From Caldilineaceae bacterium (GTDB taxonomy: Bacteria; Chloroflexota; Anaerolineae; Caldilineales; Caldilineaceae), in NCBI GenBank assembly GCA_019637695.1, contig JAHBVG010000018.1:28691-92690 (forward strand): a stretch of 64,000 nucleotides of DNA. Reading direction: 5' to 3'. A model generated the notes under the pieces. That model did not search any database, was not told where the DNA came from, and saw only the letters and a list, made by a program, of their open reading frames with translations. A program made the position numbers and the translations under genes. Within the stretch, counting starts at the first letter, position 1. The number at the start of each line of letters is the position of its first letter. This document shows positions 9,346 through 19,583 of the stretch, in pieces.

Positions 9346-9368
9346 ACTAGTCGTTCAATCGCCCAATC
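9332..9368 (+). terminator. Hairpin at the glycosyltransferase 3' end
   Basis: Arms 9332-9343 and 9357-9368 are perfect 12-base complements and overlap the stop codon. There is no long T-run, so this may be an inefficient or bidirectional terminator between converging genes rather than a classical one. Confidence 0.5.
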
Positions 9369-9411
9369 AGTTAATCGCATAGTCTGGTAACAATTTAATA
9401 ACGTTGACTGA

Positions 9412-9996
9412 TCACTGCCTTCCATCCACCCCTAATTCGCTGGCGATGGATTGCATGGCCTCCAACACGCGAGCCACATGTTCATCAAATGGCTCACCCA
9501 GTTCCTCAATAAAGAGCATATTTTCCTTGCGGTCGATGGCTGCGGTAAAGGCTTTGTCCTTCCACTTCTTTTTCACCGAACTCACCTGAACTTCACGCAG
9601 ATCCTTACTGGGGCGCACATAAGCGCAGGCCTGGATCAGACCGGTCAACTCGTCGCAGGCCAGCAGCGCCTTGTCGAGTTTACTTTCGCGCGGCACGTTC
9701 AGGAAGGTGGCGTGCGCTTCAACCGCATGGATCAACTCGGCGGGATAGTCGCGCTCGCGGAAGAGGCGCAACTCGGTACGAGGATGGCCGTTGATCTGAT
9801 CGTCCATGTCGGGATGGCGTTCATAGTCGAGATCGTGGAGCAGGCCGGTGATCCCCCACAGATCCTCATCTTCGCCGTAATAGCGAGCGTAGCTGCGTAA
9901 AGCAGCCTCCACAGCCAGCATATGACGGCGTAAACTCTCTGATTCGACCCATTCACAGAGCAGGGTGTAGGCTTCTTTACGGTTTGGTAAGGGCAT
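9412..9996 (-). CDS. HD-domain phosphohydrolase
   Basis: The 194-residue protein has the HD superfamily metal ligands: an early His in SLRRHMLAVEAAL, the HD pair in GITGLLHDLDYERHPD, and later His and Asp in IHAVEAHATF and LLACDELTGL. The arrangement matches short stand-alone HD/HDIG hydrolases that act on nucleotides or phosphorylated metabolites. Substrate cannot be deduced. It is convergent with the glycosyltransferase. It lies downstream of the flippase-like gene on the same strand, separated by about 100 bases of heptamer repeats, so co-transcription is uncertain. Confidence 0.8.
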   Translation of the reverse strand: MPLPNRKEAYTLLCEWVESESLRRHMLAVEAALRSYARYYGEDEDLWGITGLLHDLDYERHPDMDDQINGHPRTELRLFRERDYPAELIHAVEAHATFLNVPRESKLDKALLACDELTGLIQACAYVRPSKDLREVQVSSVKKKWKDKAFTAAIDRKENMLFIEELGEPFDEHVARVLEAMQSIASELGVDGRQ

Positions 9997-10030
9997 GATG
10001 GTTTCACTTTCTAGCGAAATGTGGATGCCT

Positions 10031-10104
10031 ATTGCGTAGTGCGTAGTGCGTGTCCTGATCCCCAGTCACGCATCCCCAGTCCCCAGTCACAAATCTCTAA
10101 TCCC
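10031..10104. repeat. TAGTGCG and CCCCAGT heptamers
   Basis: Two exact TAGTGCG units (10037-10050) with a degenerate third are followed by CCCCAGT/CCCCGAT units at about 10069-10087 and again to 10107. The last units supply the stop codon of the flippase-like gene read on the minus strand. Confidence 0.85.
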
Positions 10105-11137
10105 CGATCTTCAAATCTGAGCGCTGGGTCTGGGCGCGCGGACGGCGAAACCAGCCATTGCGCCAGGCCAGATAGATCCCGGCAACGATCAGGGCAAGAT
10201 CGCGGGTGCGCATAAGCAGGCTCAGTCCGATCCCCACGGCTGGATCCTGGCCGAGCAGGATCAGGGTGAAGACCTGGCTTGCTTCCAGTGTACCCAGTCC
10301 GCCCGGCATGGGCAAAAGGAAGGCCAGCCGCGCGGCGACAAGCAGGGCGATGACTTCGACAAAGGAGAGGTTCATATGTAGGATCTGGGTGACCAGCCAA
10401 TACTCGCCCATGACGATTAGCCAGTTAATCGTCGATGCGCCCAGCGCCGCTATTAGCGCCAGCGGACGACGGCGGATCAGATGATAGATCTCCTCTTCGG
10501 CGCTGTTGATAGCGCTGATCAGCCATAGATGCATCCATTTCTGCCATGTCGAAGGCAGGACCGTACCCACCCTTGCCAATCCCCTTGAGATAGGATGGCC
10601 GCCGCGCCAAAGAAGGATCAGCACCCCACTGGGAATGAACAGTAGCAGCAGCGTCAGCAAGGGGGCTGTCCAACCGAGCAGCGGGCCAAAGATCCCTTGA
10701 GAGAGAATGAAGAGCGTACCCAGGATAAGGAAGCCGAAATTGGTGAAGAGTTCCAACGTCTTTTCCAGGGTGACGCTGGCGATGGCTTTGGGCAGCGGTA
10801 CACCATCCTGCACGAGCAAATGGACCTGCGTCGGTTCGCCGCCAAATTGCGGTCCGGGCGTCAACTGGCTGACAGTTGCGCCGATCAGCCGGAATTCCGC
10901 CACCCGCCCATAGGGGATGTGCTGTCCCAATCCGCGCAGGATGATCCACCAACGGCTGGCTAACAGCAGGGCGATCCCTCCATTTAAGACGAGTAGCCCC
11001 ATCACCTGCAATGGGTCCATGCGTTTCAGCACAGCCCAGACATTGGCGAGGGAGAGATCGCGAAAAGTAAAGTAGAGCAGAATCAACAAGAGGAGGCCAA
11101 AGACGACCTCGATCGCGCGGATGGATGGTTTTTTCAC
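10097..11137 (-). CDS. Flippase-like membrane protein (lysylphosphatidylglycerol synthase TM region family, UPF0104)
   Basis: The 346-residue product has about eight hydrophobic segments. Family landmarks are the PGPQFGGEPTQVHLLV loop, the conserved LEKTLELF helix, and MPGGLGTLEASQVF near the C-terminus, all typical of the integral-membrane UPF0104/LPG-synthase-like domain. Members transfer or flip lipid-linked substrates; the soluble aminoacyl-transferase domain of MprF is absent. The GTG start at 11137 overlaps the TGA of the upstream phosphatidyltransferase gene (GTGA), which fixes the start and implies translational coupling. A longer open frame upstream lies antiparallel-free inside that gene and is rejected. 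The C-terminal KIGD plus stop is encoded by a GGGGATT-type repeat. Confidence 0.85.
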   Translation of the reverse strand: MKKPSIRAIEVVFGLLLLILLYFTFRDLSLANVWAVLKRMDPLQVMGLLVLNGGIALLLASRWWIILRGLGQHIPYGRVAEFRLIGATVSQLTPGPQFGGEPTQVHLLVQDGVPLPKAIASVTLEKTLELFTNFGFLILGTLFILSQGIFGPLLGWTAPLLTLLLLFIPSGVLILLWRGGHPISRGLARVGTVLPSTWQKWMHLWLISAINSAEEEIYHLIRRRPLALIAALGASTINWLIVMGEYWLVTQILHMNLSFVEVIALLVAARLAFLLPMPGGLGTLEASQVFTLILLGQDPAVGIGLSLLMRTRDLALIVAGIYLAWRNGWFRRPRAQTQRSDLKIGD

Positions 11138-12378
11138 GAAGCAGGTTCCGAATTGGCGTGAGTTTGTGCGCGCTGGCCTGTGCGGTGGCGGAAAATGTAC
11201 TCTTCTGGCGTCCACAGTGCAAAGCGTCCACTGCCGAGCAGCACGAGGGAAATGGCAACGGCAAATAGGAGGCCGTTTTCGAGTATAACCGTGCGCGCCA
11301 GGAAATCGGTGATGGCGACGGCAATGAGCCCAATCCCTGCCAGGCGTGTAGCGATCCCGAAGAGTGCAGCCAGCGCCGCCACACCGCCTACGCCAATCAA
11401 AATCGCCATGAGGATTGGTCCAGCGATCCCCAGGTTGACCAATAAGATCCGCCAGGGGCCGGGATCGGCGATGGCTTGTCGGACAATCCACATGCCCAGG
11501 ATCACTGCGCCGATCCGCAACACGGGCGGCAGCCAGCCAAAGAGGAAGCCAGTACTCAACCGATGCACGCGCTGGTAGCCATCGGACGCCGGGTCGAGCG
11601 CGCCGGTCACCACCAGCCAATCACGCAGAAAGCTCAACACAATCGGCATCCCAAAGAGGAAGGCGGCGATGCTGGTGGCGGGTGGGGCGAAGACCGGCCA
11701 AAGTAGAAACATCATAAAGCCCATGTGGACGCCAGCCACGATACGCCGATTGGAGCTGGGGGTCATGGGGTATTCGGGCAACCCGCGATCCTTGCGCAGA
11801 CGCAACCCCAGAACAAAGAGCGGACGGGCCACGCCGATCAAGAGGTAGACGAAGGGCAGTTGACCATACTGAACCGCTAACGCCACACTGATCAATATGC
11901 CCAACCCGTCAAACTCCATATCCAAAACTTCGCCGAGAAGGGTGCTGTGGTTGGTGATGCGGGCGAGATAGCCATCAAAAAAGTCGGCCAGGCAGGCGAA
12001 CGAGTAGAGGATGGCGGGCGCCCAATCCAGCCAGCCGCCGGGGCGAGGAGCGAAGAGGAAGCCGGCCATCAGCGCGTAGGCCAATCCGCGCAGGATGGTG
12101 AGTACGTTACCGATCCCCAAGGTGGGCAACAGCGAGACCTCCCCTTGGCGATGATTTTTGCGCAGATTGCGGCGGATCAGCCAAAGCTCAACGCCGATCA
12201 CAAGCGCAGCCAGGATCAGCCACTGATTGGCAGGCGCTGATATTTGCTGTTGTGTCTTTGTTTGACCATAGAGAAACCAGTAACAAAAGACAATGACAGC
12301 ACTTTCGACCACCAGAAAAAGCCACCATGTAGCCTGCAAGCGTGTCAATGGCTGTATTTGGGGAAGGCGGTTGGCCAT
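11134..12378 (-). CDS. CDP-alcohol phosphatidyltransferase family protein
   Basis: The 414-residue membrane protein contains a perfect CDP-alcohol phosphotransferase signature, DG-x2-AR-x8-G-x3-D-x3-D, in the segment beginning DGYLARITNH. This signature binds the metal and the CDP moiety in enzymes that join a diacylglyceryl or similar group from a CDP-alcohol to an alcohol acceptor. Many hydrophobic helices surround it. The C-terminal third is an additional multi-helix region, so the protein is longer than typical PgsA-like enzymes of about 200 residues. It is coupled by a 4-base overlap to the flippase-like gene. Together they suggest synthesis and transport of a lipid-linked polar compound; the actual lipid is unknown. 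Confidence 0.85.
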   Translation of the reverse strand: MANRLPQIQPLTRLQATWWLFLVVESAVIVFCYWFLYGQTKTQQQISAPANQWLILAALVIGVELWLIRRNLRKNHRQGEVSLLPTLGIGNVLTILRGLAYALMAGFLFAPRPGGWLDWAPAILYSFACLADFFDGYLARITNHSTLLGEVLDMEFDGLGILISVALAVQYGQLPFVYLLIGVARPLFVLGLRLRKDRGLPEYPMTPSSNRRIVAGVHMGFMMFLLWPVFAPPATSIAAFLFGMPIVLSFLRDWLVVTGALDPASDGYQRVHRLSTGFLFGWLPPVLRIGAVILGMWIVRQAIADPGPWRILLVNLGIAGPILMAILIGVGGVAALAALFGIATRLAGIGLIAVAITDFLARTVILENGLLFAVAISLVLLGSGRFALWTPEEYIFRHRTGQRAQTHANSEPAS

Positions 12379-12513
12379 CGATCCAATCTCCCCACCAAAA
12401 AGGTTGAATAGGGTAGAAGTCAGGCGGACACAGCATTCATCCAGGCGCTACAGGGGAAGAGCGCCAATTTGAATCGTCATATTATAGATCTCACAGACAG
12501 GCATAGAAAATCT

Positions 12514-12527
12514 GGGGATTGGGGATT
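12514..12527. repeat. GGGGATT x2
   Basis: Two exact GGGGATT heptamers lie just downstream of nagA (which is on the minus strand). Confidence 0.9.
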
Positions 12528-12542
12528 GGTTTCCCTACCTTG

Positions 12543-13778
12543 TCACCTTCCTCCCAGTCGCCACGCGTCGCGGAGATAGACCAGCCGTCCGCCCACCAGC
12601 GTAGCGACAATGTCGAGGTTGCGATCCAAAAGGACGAGATCGGCGCGATAGCCGGGGGCGATAGTCCCTAATTCATCATCTAAACCGAGCGACCGGGCTG
12701 CGGAACGGCTGGAGACCGGCCATCCGTGGGCCAGGGACCAATCGGCTGCCTGTAAAAAATTGCGCAGGGCCAGATCCATCGTCACAATCGAGCCGGCCAG
12801 CGTGCCATCGGCCAGACGACACGCCCCATCCCGAACCGTTACCGGTTGCCCGCCCAATTCGGTTGCTCCTTCGGGCAGACCTGCGGCGCGGATGGCGTCG
12901 GTGATCAGCAGCGTGCGATCCGGTCCTTTGCAGCGGGCGAGGATCGCCATCGCCGCCGGGTGGACGTGAATGTTGTCGGGGATGATCTGCGCGTAGATGG
13001 CGTCGTTGCTGAGCGTCGCCCCCACCATCCCCGGCTGACGGTGATGCAGCCCGGTCATGGCGTTGAACGTATGGGTGGCCTGGCCCGCTCCACGGCGGAT
13101 GGCGTCGGTCGCCTGCTCATACGTGGCGGCGGTGTGGCCGAGGATAACGATGATCCCTCTGGCGCGTGCGCGCTCTATCAAGATATCCGCGCCGGGCCGT
13201 TCCGGCGCCAGAGTGATGAGCCGAACGGGACCGGCGGCGATCAATTCGTCGAACTCAGCCAAATTGGGATCGCGCACATACGCTTTCTTCTGCGCGCCGG
13301 GGAATTCGGGGCTGAGGTAAGGGCCTTCTAAATGGACGCCGAGCAGGCGTGCGCCGGGCAGTGGATCCTCAATGACTGTGGCAGCGTTCTGCACTGCCGC
13401 CAGTGTCGCCGCGTGCGAAGCCGTCATGGTGGTGGCGTAGAAACCAGTAACGCCATGTCGCGCCAAGAAGCGGCTCATGGCGTGCAGCGCATCGGGGGTG
13501 GCATCCATGGTATCGAAGCCATTGCTTCCGTGAATGTGAACATCAATGAAGCCGGGCAAGACCGTACACCCAGAGGCGTCAAGCTGTAATTGATCCTCCT
13601 CAATTGGCGGTGTGCTGTCGGCGGGGGTGATCTCCTCGATCCAGCCATCTTCTGAGAAAACAAGGTTGCCCGCCTGGAATTCAGATGCATACGTGGTCGC
13701 AACCTCGGTGAAGGGGAAGCGACCGCTGTCGATGCGATGGATGAGCAGATTTCGCTCTGGAGAGTCATTTGCTGTCAT
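12543..13778 (-). CDS. nagA: N-acetylglucosamine-6-phosphate deacetylase
   Basis: The 411-residue amidohydrolase matches NagA, which converts GlcNAc-6-phosphate to glucosamine-6-phosphate in amino-sugar and cell-wall recycling. Signatures are PGFIDVHIHGSNGFDTMD near the N-terminus, HLEGPYLSPEFPGAQK (metal and phosphate site), ILGHTAATYEQA, THTFNAMTGLHHR, and the catalytic Asp in TLLITDAI. The C-terminal ADLVLLDRNLDIVAT strand is standard for the composite beta-domain. The ATG at 13778 overlaps the stop of the upstream sensor kinase by 4 bases (ATGA), so it is coupled to a signalling gene. No nagB or PTS gene is present in the window. Confidence 0.92.
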   Translation of the reverse strand: MTANDSPERNLLIHRIDSGRFPFTEVATTYASEFQAGNLVFSEDGWIEEITPADSTPPIEEDQLQLDASGCTVLPGFIDVHIHGSNGFDTMDATPDALHAMSRFLARHGVTGFYATTMTASHAATLAAVQNAATVIEDPLPGARLLGVHLEGPYLSPEFPGAQKKAYVRDPNLAEFDELIAAGPVRLITLAPERPGADILIERARARGIIVILGHTAATYEQATDAIRRGAGQATHTFNAMTGLHHRQPGMVGATLSNDAIYAQIIPDNIHVHPAAMAILARCKGPDRTLLITDAIRAAGLPEGATELGGQPVTVRDGACRLADGTLAGSIVTMDLALRNFLQAADWSLAHGWPVSSRSAARSLGLDDELGTIAPGYRADLVLLDRNLDIVATLVGGRLVYLRDAWRLGGR

Positions 13779-14923
13779 TCTGGATCTGCCGTTTCGTTAC
13801 TCAAGGGTCGGGGTAACCAGAGGGTGAATTTGCTGCCTTGCCCTTCCTGGCTTTCAATTTCTAAATAGCCGCCGTGCAGCCGTGCAACGTGTTGGATCAA
13901 CGCCAGACTGAGGCCAGCGCCAGGTACTGTTCGATCGTTGCGCTGAATCTGCTCAAATGGGCGTTGTAAATGCGCCAACATGGTGGGCGAGATTCCTCTG
14001 CCTTCATCCTCTACCTGTAACCCGATGTAGTTGTCAGAAGTGACAACCGAAAGCCAAATCATTTTCGACTGCGGGCGACGATATTGGATCGAATTCTCTA
14101 GCATGTGGATGAGCGCTTTGTACAGATAGCCAAAGTCGCCGACAACTATATCCTGTCTGGGCGCAGGGTTGACGATGAGTTCCAGTGCGGCGTCAGTTGC
14201 AGCGTTCGCCATATGATTGGCGGCATTGGTCAACATCTGCTGCGCCGACAGTTGTTCCTCGCGGCCGGGCAGATTTTGCCGGTATTGGATGTCCGCCAGC
14301 AAGAGGAACTTTTCCACCAGGTCCTGGAGTCGATGGCCGCCTTCAAGAATGGCATGGGTTGAGAGTTTGAGCGTCTCCAGATCGATCTGCTCGTCTGCAA
14401 CTTCGGCCAAATATTCGGCATAACCCAGAATAAAAGTAAGGGGGGTGCGAAATTCATGTTGGAGTGTGCGCACAATCTGATTGCGCAGTAAATCCATCTG
14501 CGTTTGGGTCTCGGCGGCGAGGTTGCGTGAACGGCGCAGTACGTTTTCCACGGCGAGGGTTAGATCCTCTGGATCAACCGGCTTAACCAGATAATCCTCA
14601 ATGCCGATGGTTTTGGCCTGCCGCCTGTCATCTTCTGATGAGCGCGCCGTGAGGAAGATGAAAGGCAGTGTGCGCAGCCGTTCATCCGCGCGAGTGTGGC
14701 GCAGTAAGGCGTAGCCATCCATTTGGGGCATCATAATGTCGCAGAGGATGACATCTGGGCGCTCTGTTTGAAGGTAGTCGAGTGCTTCCCGGCCGTTGCT
14801 GGCTGAATGGACTCGATAGTTGTTTAGCTCCAGAATATCGCAGATAGCGCTATTCATGGCTGGGTTGTCTTCGACTACCAGAACTAGACCATCAGAAGTA
14901 CTGCCCACAGTGGCAACCTCCAA
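13775..14923 (-). CDS. Hybrid response regulator-histidine kinase
   Basis: The 382-residue protein has an N-terminal receiver domain (about residues 12-130; acidic pair Glu18/Asp19, phospho-acceptor Asp62 in CDIMMPQ, Lys114 in LVKP). A HisKA segment with phospho-acceptor His156 in LQHEFRTPL follows, then an HATPase domain (N-box ALIHMLENSIQY, G1 DEGRGI, G2 GAGLSLALIQ). No membrane helix is present. Receiver-first kinases of this kind usually act as cytoplasmic relays from a partner kinase. The obvious partner is the GAF-domain kinase encoded 55 bases upstream. Whether nagA or glgB is a target is unknown. Confidence 0.9.
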   Translation of the reverse strand: MEVATVGSTSDGLVLVVEDNPAMNSAICDILELNNYRVHSASNGREALDYLQTERPDVILCDIMMPQMDGYALLRHTRADERLRTLPFIFLTARSSEDDRRQAKTIGIEDYLVKPVDPEDLTLAVENVLRRSRNLAAETQTQMDLLRNQIVRTLQHEFRTPLTFILGYAEYLAEVADEQIDLETLKLSTHAILEGGHRLQDLVEKFLLLADIQYRQNLPGREEQLSAQQMLTNAANHMANAATDAALELIVNPAPRQDIVVGDFGYLYKALIHMLENSIQYRRPQSKMIWLSVVTSDNYIGLQVEDEGRGISPTMLAHLQRPFEQIQRNDRTVPGAGLSLALIQHVARLHGGYLEIESQEGQGSKFTLWLPRPLSNETADPE

Positions 14924-14978
14924 TTCATCATGTGGATGTTTGTCTGCATCTGCTTATCGCAATATTATCAGCAAATAG

Positions 14979-17255
14979 CTAAGTCCGGGCTGTAGAATCC
15001 GGTAGCCAGATGGTAAATGTGCTGCCGAACCCCTTCTTGCTGTTCGCTCGGATCTCTCCTCTGTGTAGATCGACGATTTCCTTAACAATACTTAACCCAA
15101 GCCCTGTGCCTGGGATCCCCATATTGGTCACGTGAGTACTACGATAAAACCGTTCAAACAGGTGCTTCAGATCAGCGGAATCGATCCCAATTCCTGTATC
15201 CTGGATGGAAATTTCAATGCCATCGTTCTGTGCCGGATGGACGGAGAGGGTTACAGATCCGCCGTTCAAGGTGTAGTTGATGGCGTTACTGAGCAGATTC
15301 GTTACAACTTGAATGATCTGGTTGCGGTTCGCCGAAAGTGTCAAGGGTTGGGATGGTGGCTGATAGGAGAGCGAGATCCCTTTGTTCACCGCCTGTAATA
15401 GATAGTTCTGGTAGACTTCTGTCAAAAGCTGGCCGATGTCAAACGCGGTTACTTCAAATATTTCCTGTTCGCGAGCCTGGTTGAGCCGCGACAGATCCAG
15501 AATGGCCTCAATCAGCGTGTTGAGCCGCAGAATCTCACTTTCCAAGATGGCGAGATATTGCTCACGTTTCTCGCTGCGCCCTCGCTGTAACAGATCCACA
15601 TAGAAGCGGATGTTGGTGAGTGGAGTCCGCAGTTCGTGGCTGACATTGGCTACAAAGTCCGATTTAAGCCGATCTAACTCTTTAAGCCGTTCGTTGGCCT
15701 CGGCTAATTCCTGGGTACGGCTGCGCACCCTCTGCTCCATTGTCTCCATCAGGCTGCAACGGTGGAGCGCCGTCCCGATAATTTCGGCCATCGTCGTCAG
15801 CAGCTTTAGATCATCCCGGGTATACTGTGAATTTGTACCCACATAATAGAGGCCAATAACGCCCGTTACCTGTGTCCCGATATGAACGGGTGCATAGAGG
15901 GCCGAAACCAATTGATATGGGGTATCCCTCCAAAGATCCGCCGGGGTACGCATCAGCGATTCTAACAAACCAATGCCAGAAAGATAGGGCTGCCCCGTTG
16001 CGTAAACATGGCCGAAGATAGAATCCTCGCCGTAGCGCTCTCTGTCCCATCTGGAAAGGGGCTGCCCCACCTCGGCAACCATTTCTAGAAAACCGGGCTG
16101 GCTAGCTGGCGCACAGAACCGGGCGGAACTGCCTTGAAAGGTGAAAAGAATGTGTTCTAACGCCGCCTTAATGATCTCTACGCTGGTTCCTAGCGGACGC
16201 AACGCCAGGGTGAAGTGATTGAGATTGTCCTTCTCTTGAATGCGACGTTGTGTCTGTGTAAAGAGTAAATTCTTTTCGACTGCCATTGCAATAACATCAA
16301 CTACCTGTGCAAATCCTCCCAAGTTATCGATCCGCTGGGGCAATGACGAGCGCCAGAGCAATTGGATCGAACCGCGAATGCGTTTGGTCAACGCCAGTGG
16401 CCAGATGATCCGCTCTTGATACCCTTCGGAAACGTATGTCGCCTCCACGCCAAATGCCTGCTCTTGTTGCAAGTCCCTGGTGTGGTGGATCTGACCTGCA
16501 AGGAGGGTCGCAGTCGCTGCGCTCTCTACCTGCGAGTAGCGGGTGTGCGAGAGTGCCGCCTCCTCTGTTTCGCTCAGACTGTGGCGCGCGACCGTAACAG
16601 ATTGATCATCTTCTTCAAAGATCGCCAGTTCGATAGCATCACAATCGGTCAATTTGTGGAGACCTTCCCCAATCGCCGGCAAGATCTCGGCGACAGATGA
16701 GGTGGTATTTAACTGACGCAAGATCTGATAGAGCATCTCCAGATTGCGCTTCTCGACAGAAAGGGTATGGGCCATTTCTGTCTTTTCGATGGTATGCGCC
16801 GCCTGATTGATGAAGGTCTGCGCCAAACGGGCGTCTTGCTCACTAAATGCGCCCACACGATCGCTGACGAAGGTGATGACGCCTTGCACCATCCTGTTAA
16901 CGATAAGTGGGATAGCCATCCATCCATGAATGACAAGTTGGAGCGAAAAATAGCGGAAGCGCGGTTCATCGTGGACATCTTGCAACACAACCGGCTTCTT
17001 CGTGCGCACAATCTCCTGATAGAGCGGCATCTCGGCGATTGGATAGGTGAATCCTACGCCTAAGGTCGTATGATGGCGGATGGCAATCACCCGCAGATGT
17101 CCATCTTCTTCTTGGAAGACGCTGGCCGCCTTGTACTCAATGAATGACTCAAGATCGCACAAGATGCGATTGAAAATGGCGGTCAGCTCATCAGGCTTCT
17201 GCGGTTGCGTGAACGGTTGGCTCGCAGATTCAGCGTCGATTGATTCGCTACACAT
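14979..17255 (-). CDS. Multi-GAF sensor histidine kinase
   Basis: The 758-residue protein carries three GAF-like regions (about residues 20-160, 180-330 and 345-500). A coiled connector follows, then HisKA with the His in NVSHELRTPLTNIRFYVDLL (near residue 535), and HATPase with N-box IIQVVTNLLSNAINYT, G1 DTGIGIDSADL and G2 GTGLGLSIVKEIVDLH. It lacks membrane helices, so it probably senses a soluble ligand, redox state or light through a GAF domain. No bilin-attachment Cys is obvious. It is encoded directly upstream of the receiver-kinase hybrid and 27 bases after glgB, in the same orientation. Confidence 0.9.
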   Translation of the reverse strand: MCSESIDAESASQPFTQPQKPDELTAIFNRILCDLESFIEYKAASVFQEEDGHLRVIAIRHHTTLGVGFTYPIAEMPLYQEIVRTKKPVVLQDVHDEPRFRYFSLQLVIHGWMAIPLIVNRMVQGVITFVSDRVGAFSEQDARLAQTFINQAAHTIEKTEMAHTLSVEKRNLEMLYQILRQLNTTSSVAEILPAIGEGLHKLTDCDAIELAIFEEDDQSVTVARHSLSETEEAALSHTRYSQVESAATATLLAGQIHHTRDLQQEQAFGVEATYVSEGYQERIIWPLALTKRIRGSIQLLWRSSLPQRIDNLGGFAQVVDVIAMAVEKNLLFTQTQRRIQEKDNLNHFTLALRPLGTSVEIIKAALEHILFTFQGSSARFCAPASQPGFLEMVAEVGQPLSRWDRERYGEDSIFGHVYATGQPYLSGIGLLESLMRTPADLWRDTPYQLVSALYAPVHIGTQVTGVIGLYYVGTNSQYTRDDLKLLTTMAEIIGTALHRCSLMETMEQRVRSRTQELAEANERLKELDRLKSDFVANVSHELRTPLTNIRFYVDLLQRGRSEKREQYLAILESEILRLNTLIEAILDLSRLNQAREQEIFEVTAFDIGQLLTEVYQNYLLQAVNKGISLSYQPPSQPLTLSANRNQIIQVVTNLLSNAINYTLNGGSVTLSVHPAQNDGIEISIQDTGIGIDSADLKHLFERFYRSTHVTNMGIPGTGLGLSIVKEIVDLHRGEIRANSKKGFGSTFTIWLPDSTART

Positions 17256-17282
17256 AGATTTTCACCACACACCTACCTGCGA

Positions 17283-19514
17283 TTATCTTTGCGGTTTCAA
17301 ATAGATAACACCCAGGGGTGGCAGGTTGAGCATGGCCGAACAGGATCCACTCTGCCACGGGATATTTTCGGCGTGGATCTCTTCAGGGTTGCGCACATTG
17401 CTGCCGCCATACTGCGCCCAATCGCTGTTGAAAATCTCGGTGTAGCGCCCACCCTGGGGCAGGCCCACGCGATAACCAAAATGAGGAACCGGTGTAAAAT
17501 TGCAGACCACCACGATGAATTCCTCTGGGTCGCTGGCCATACGCTGGAAGCTCAGGATTGAGTTATCCACATCCTGAAGATCGAGCCAGGCAAAGCCTTC
17601 CCAACTGGTGTCGATCTCGTGAAACGCCGCTTCGCTGAGATAAAGATGGTTGAGATCGGCCACATATTGGTGCAATTGCTGGTGCATCTTCTGTTGCAGC
17701 AGGTGCCAATCCAGACTATAAGCTTCTGTCCACTCGCGCCATTGACCAAATTCGCCCCCCATAAAGAGCAATTTCTTGCCAGGGTGACCAGTCATAAAGC
17801 CATATAACGAGCGCAAACCAGCGAATTTGCGCCATTGATCTCCAGGCATTTTGTCCAGCAGAGACTTCTTCAAATGGACAACTTCATCATGGCTGAAAGG
17901 CAACACAAAGTTCTCTGAAAACGCATAAACCAGGCTGAAAGAGATCATGTTGTGGTGGTAGCGACGGAAGAGCGGATCTTTTTCAAAATACTTGAGCGTG
18001 TCGTGCATCCACCCCATATTCCACTTTAGATCAAAGCCCAATCCACCGGTGTACGTGGGGCGAGAGACCATCGGCCACGATGTACTCTCTTCGGCAATTG
18101 TCAGTATACCGGGGGCATATTCATGCGAAACATCGTTGAATATACGAATGAATTCGATGGCCTCCAGGTTTTCGCGACCGCCATATTTGTTCGGGATCCA
18201 ATCCCCGGCCTCTCGGCTGTAATCCAGATAGAGCATGGAAGCGACTGCATCCACACGTAGCCCATCAAGGTGATATTTCTTCAACCAGAAAATGGCGCTG
18301 GCAAGCAAGAAGTTGCGCACCTCGTTGCGGCCAAAGTTGAAGATTTTGGTGCCCCAATCCCGATGTTCTCCCTGGCGCGGATCTTCATGCTCATAGAGAT
18401 GCGTGCCATCGAAAAAACCCAACCCATGTGCATCCCGCGGGAAATGCGCCGGCACCCAGTCCAGGATCACGCCGATGTTATGCTGATGACAATGATCCAC
18501 AAAGTACATGAAATCGTCCGGGGTACCGTGGCGGCTGGTTGGCGCAAAGTAGCCCGTAGTCTGATATCCCCACGATCCATCAAAAGGATGCTCGGTAATC
18601 GGCAAGAGCTCGATGTGGGTGTAACCCATTCTCTTTGCATAATCGGCAAGATCATGGGCCAGATCTCGGTAGTTGAGAAAGCCGTTGGTTTCGGGCACAC
18701 GCTTCCAACTGCCCAGGTGTACTTCATAAATATTGATCGGCTGATCGAGCGCCTGTCGCTCTGCGCGTTTGCCCATCCAGTCGTCGTCTCCCCACTGGTA
18801 CTTGTCCACATTCCAGATCACCGATCCGGTCTCTGGACGCATCTGAGCATAGAATCCATGCGGATCGGTTTTGTCCGCTTTATAATTGAGGTAGCGCGAT
18901 TTAACCGAATATTTGTAGTCCATGCCTTCGGGCAAGTTGGGGATGAAGATCTCCCAAATGCCATCATACGATTGCATAGGGTGGACCCGATCATCCCAAC
19001 TGTTAAAGGGACCGATCACGCTGACCCGCTCGGCGTTGGGTGCCCAGACTGCAAAATTGACGCCGCCGACGCCATCCACCGTGCGCAGGTGAGCGCCGAA
19101 TTTTTCGTAACTGCGCAGAAAGCGACCTTCCCCATGCAGATGGCGTTCGTAATCGGTGACGAAAGCATCGCGGAAACGATAGGGATCTTCAAGTTCATGC
19201 TCGCTGCCATCACGCCCCTGCACAATCAATCGATAGGCGAAAGGCTCGGCGCGCTCCTCGAATACAGCCTGATAGAAGCCAGTGGGGTGGATGGATGTCA
19301 TGGCATGGCGAGCGCCGCTATCGACCTCGCGGATGAAAACCGCCGCATCGAACGGACGGAAGACGCGGATCACCAATGCCGAAGTATCACCGTTGCTGAT
19401 AACGTGCGGCCCTAAAATGTTCATCGGCGCGCCATGATGGCCGGCAATGATGGCCGCAACTTCAGCGCTATCGGGTGCAAAATTCTGCGCCACCGGTTTT
19501 GTCTTTGAACTCAT
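17283..19514 (-). CDS. glgB: 1,4-alpha-glucan branching enzyme
   Basis: The 743-residue GH13 enzyme introduces alpha-1,6 branches into glycogen. An N-terminal carbohydrate-binding module 48 (about residues 120-210, [18 protein letters not shown]) precedes the catalytic barrel. Landmarks are [17 protein letters not shown], the nucleophile Asp in [16 protein letters not shown] (near residue 420), the acid Glu in [10 protein letters not shown], and SHDEVVH. The length and N-terminal extension match classical GlgB. The downstream C-terminal domain ends PPLGVIYL, as usual. It is downstream of a GT5-like glycosyltransferase and a GNAT protein on the same strand, so this stretch is probably a glycogen locus. 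Confidence 0.95.
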   Translation of the reverse strand: MSSKTKPVAQNFAPDSAEVAAIIAGHHGAPMNILGPHVISNGDTSALVIRVFRPFDAAVFIREVDSGARHAMTSIHPTGFYQAVFEERAEPFAYRLIVQGRDGSEHELEDPYRFRDAFVTDYERHLHGEGRFLRSYEKFGAHLRTVDGVGGVNFAVWAPNAERVSVIGPFNSWDDRVHPMQSYDGIWEIFIPNLPEGMDYKYSVKSRYLNYKADKTDPHGFYAQMRPETGSVIWNVDKYQWGDDDWMGKRAERQALDQPINIYEVHLGSWKRVPETNGFLNYRDLAHDLADYAKRMGYTHIELLPITEHPFDGSWGYQTTGYFAPTSRHGTPDDFMYFVDHCHQHNIGVILDWVPAHFPRDAHGLGFFDGTHLYEHEDPRQGEHRDWGTKIFNFGRNEVRNFLLASAIFWLKKYHLDGLRVDAVASMLYLDYSREAGDWIPNKYGGRENLEAIEFIRIFNDVSHEYAPGILTIAEESTSWPMVSRPTYTGGLGFDLKWNMGWMHDTLKYFEKDPLFRRYHHNMISFSLVYAFSENFVLPFSHDEVVHLKKSLLDKMPGDQWRKFAGLRSLYGFMTGHPGKKLLFMGGEFGQWREWTEAYSLDWHLLQQKMHQQLHQYVADLNHLYLSEAAFHEIDTSWEGFAWLDLQDVDNSILSFQRMASDPEEFIVVVCNFTPVPHFGYRVGLPQGGRYTEIFNSDWAQYGGSNVRNPEEIHAENIPWQSGSCSAMLNLPPLGVIYLKPQR

Positions 19515-19583
19515 TTTTCTACCCTTCTTTTCGTTTTAGAATGTCATTGAGTCGGGCCGCACGGGCCGCACGCCGCGCACCGC

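Noticed and set aside
11138..11620. N-terminal extension of the flippase-like protein
   Set aside because: It lies inside the phosphatidyltransferase gene on the same strand in another frame; the GTGA overlap gives the start.
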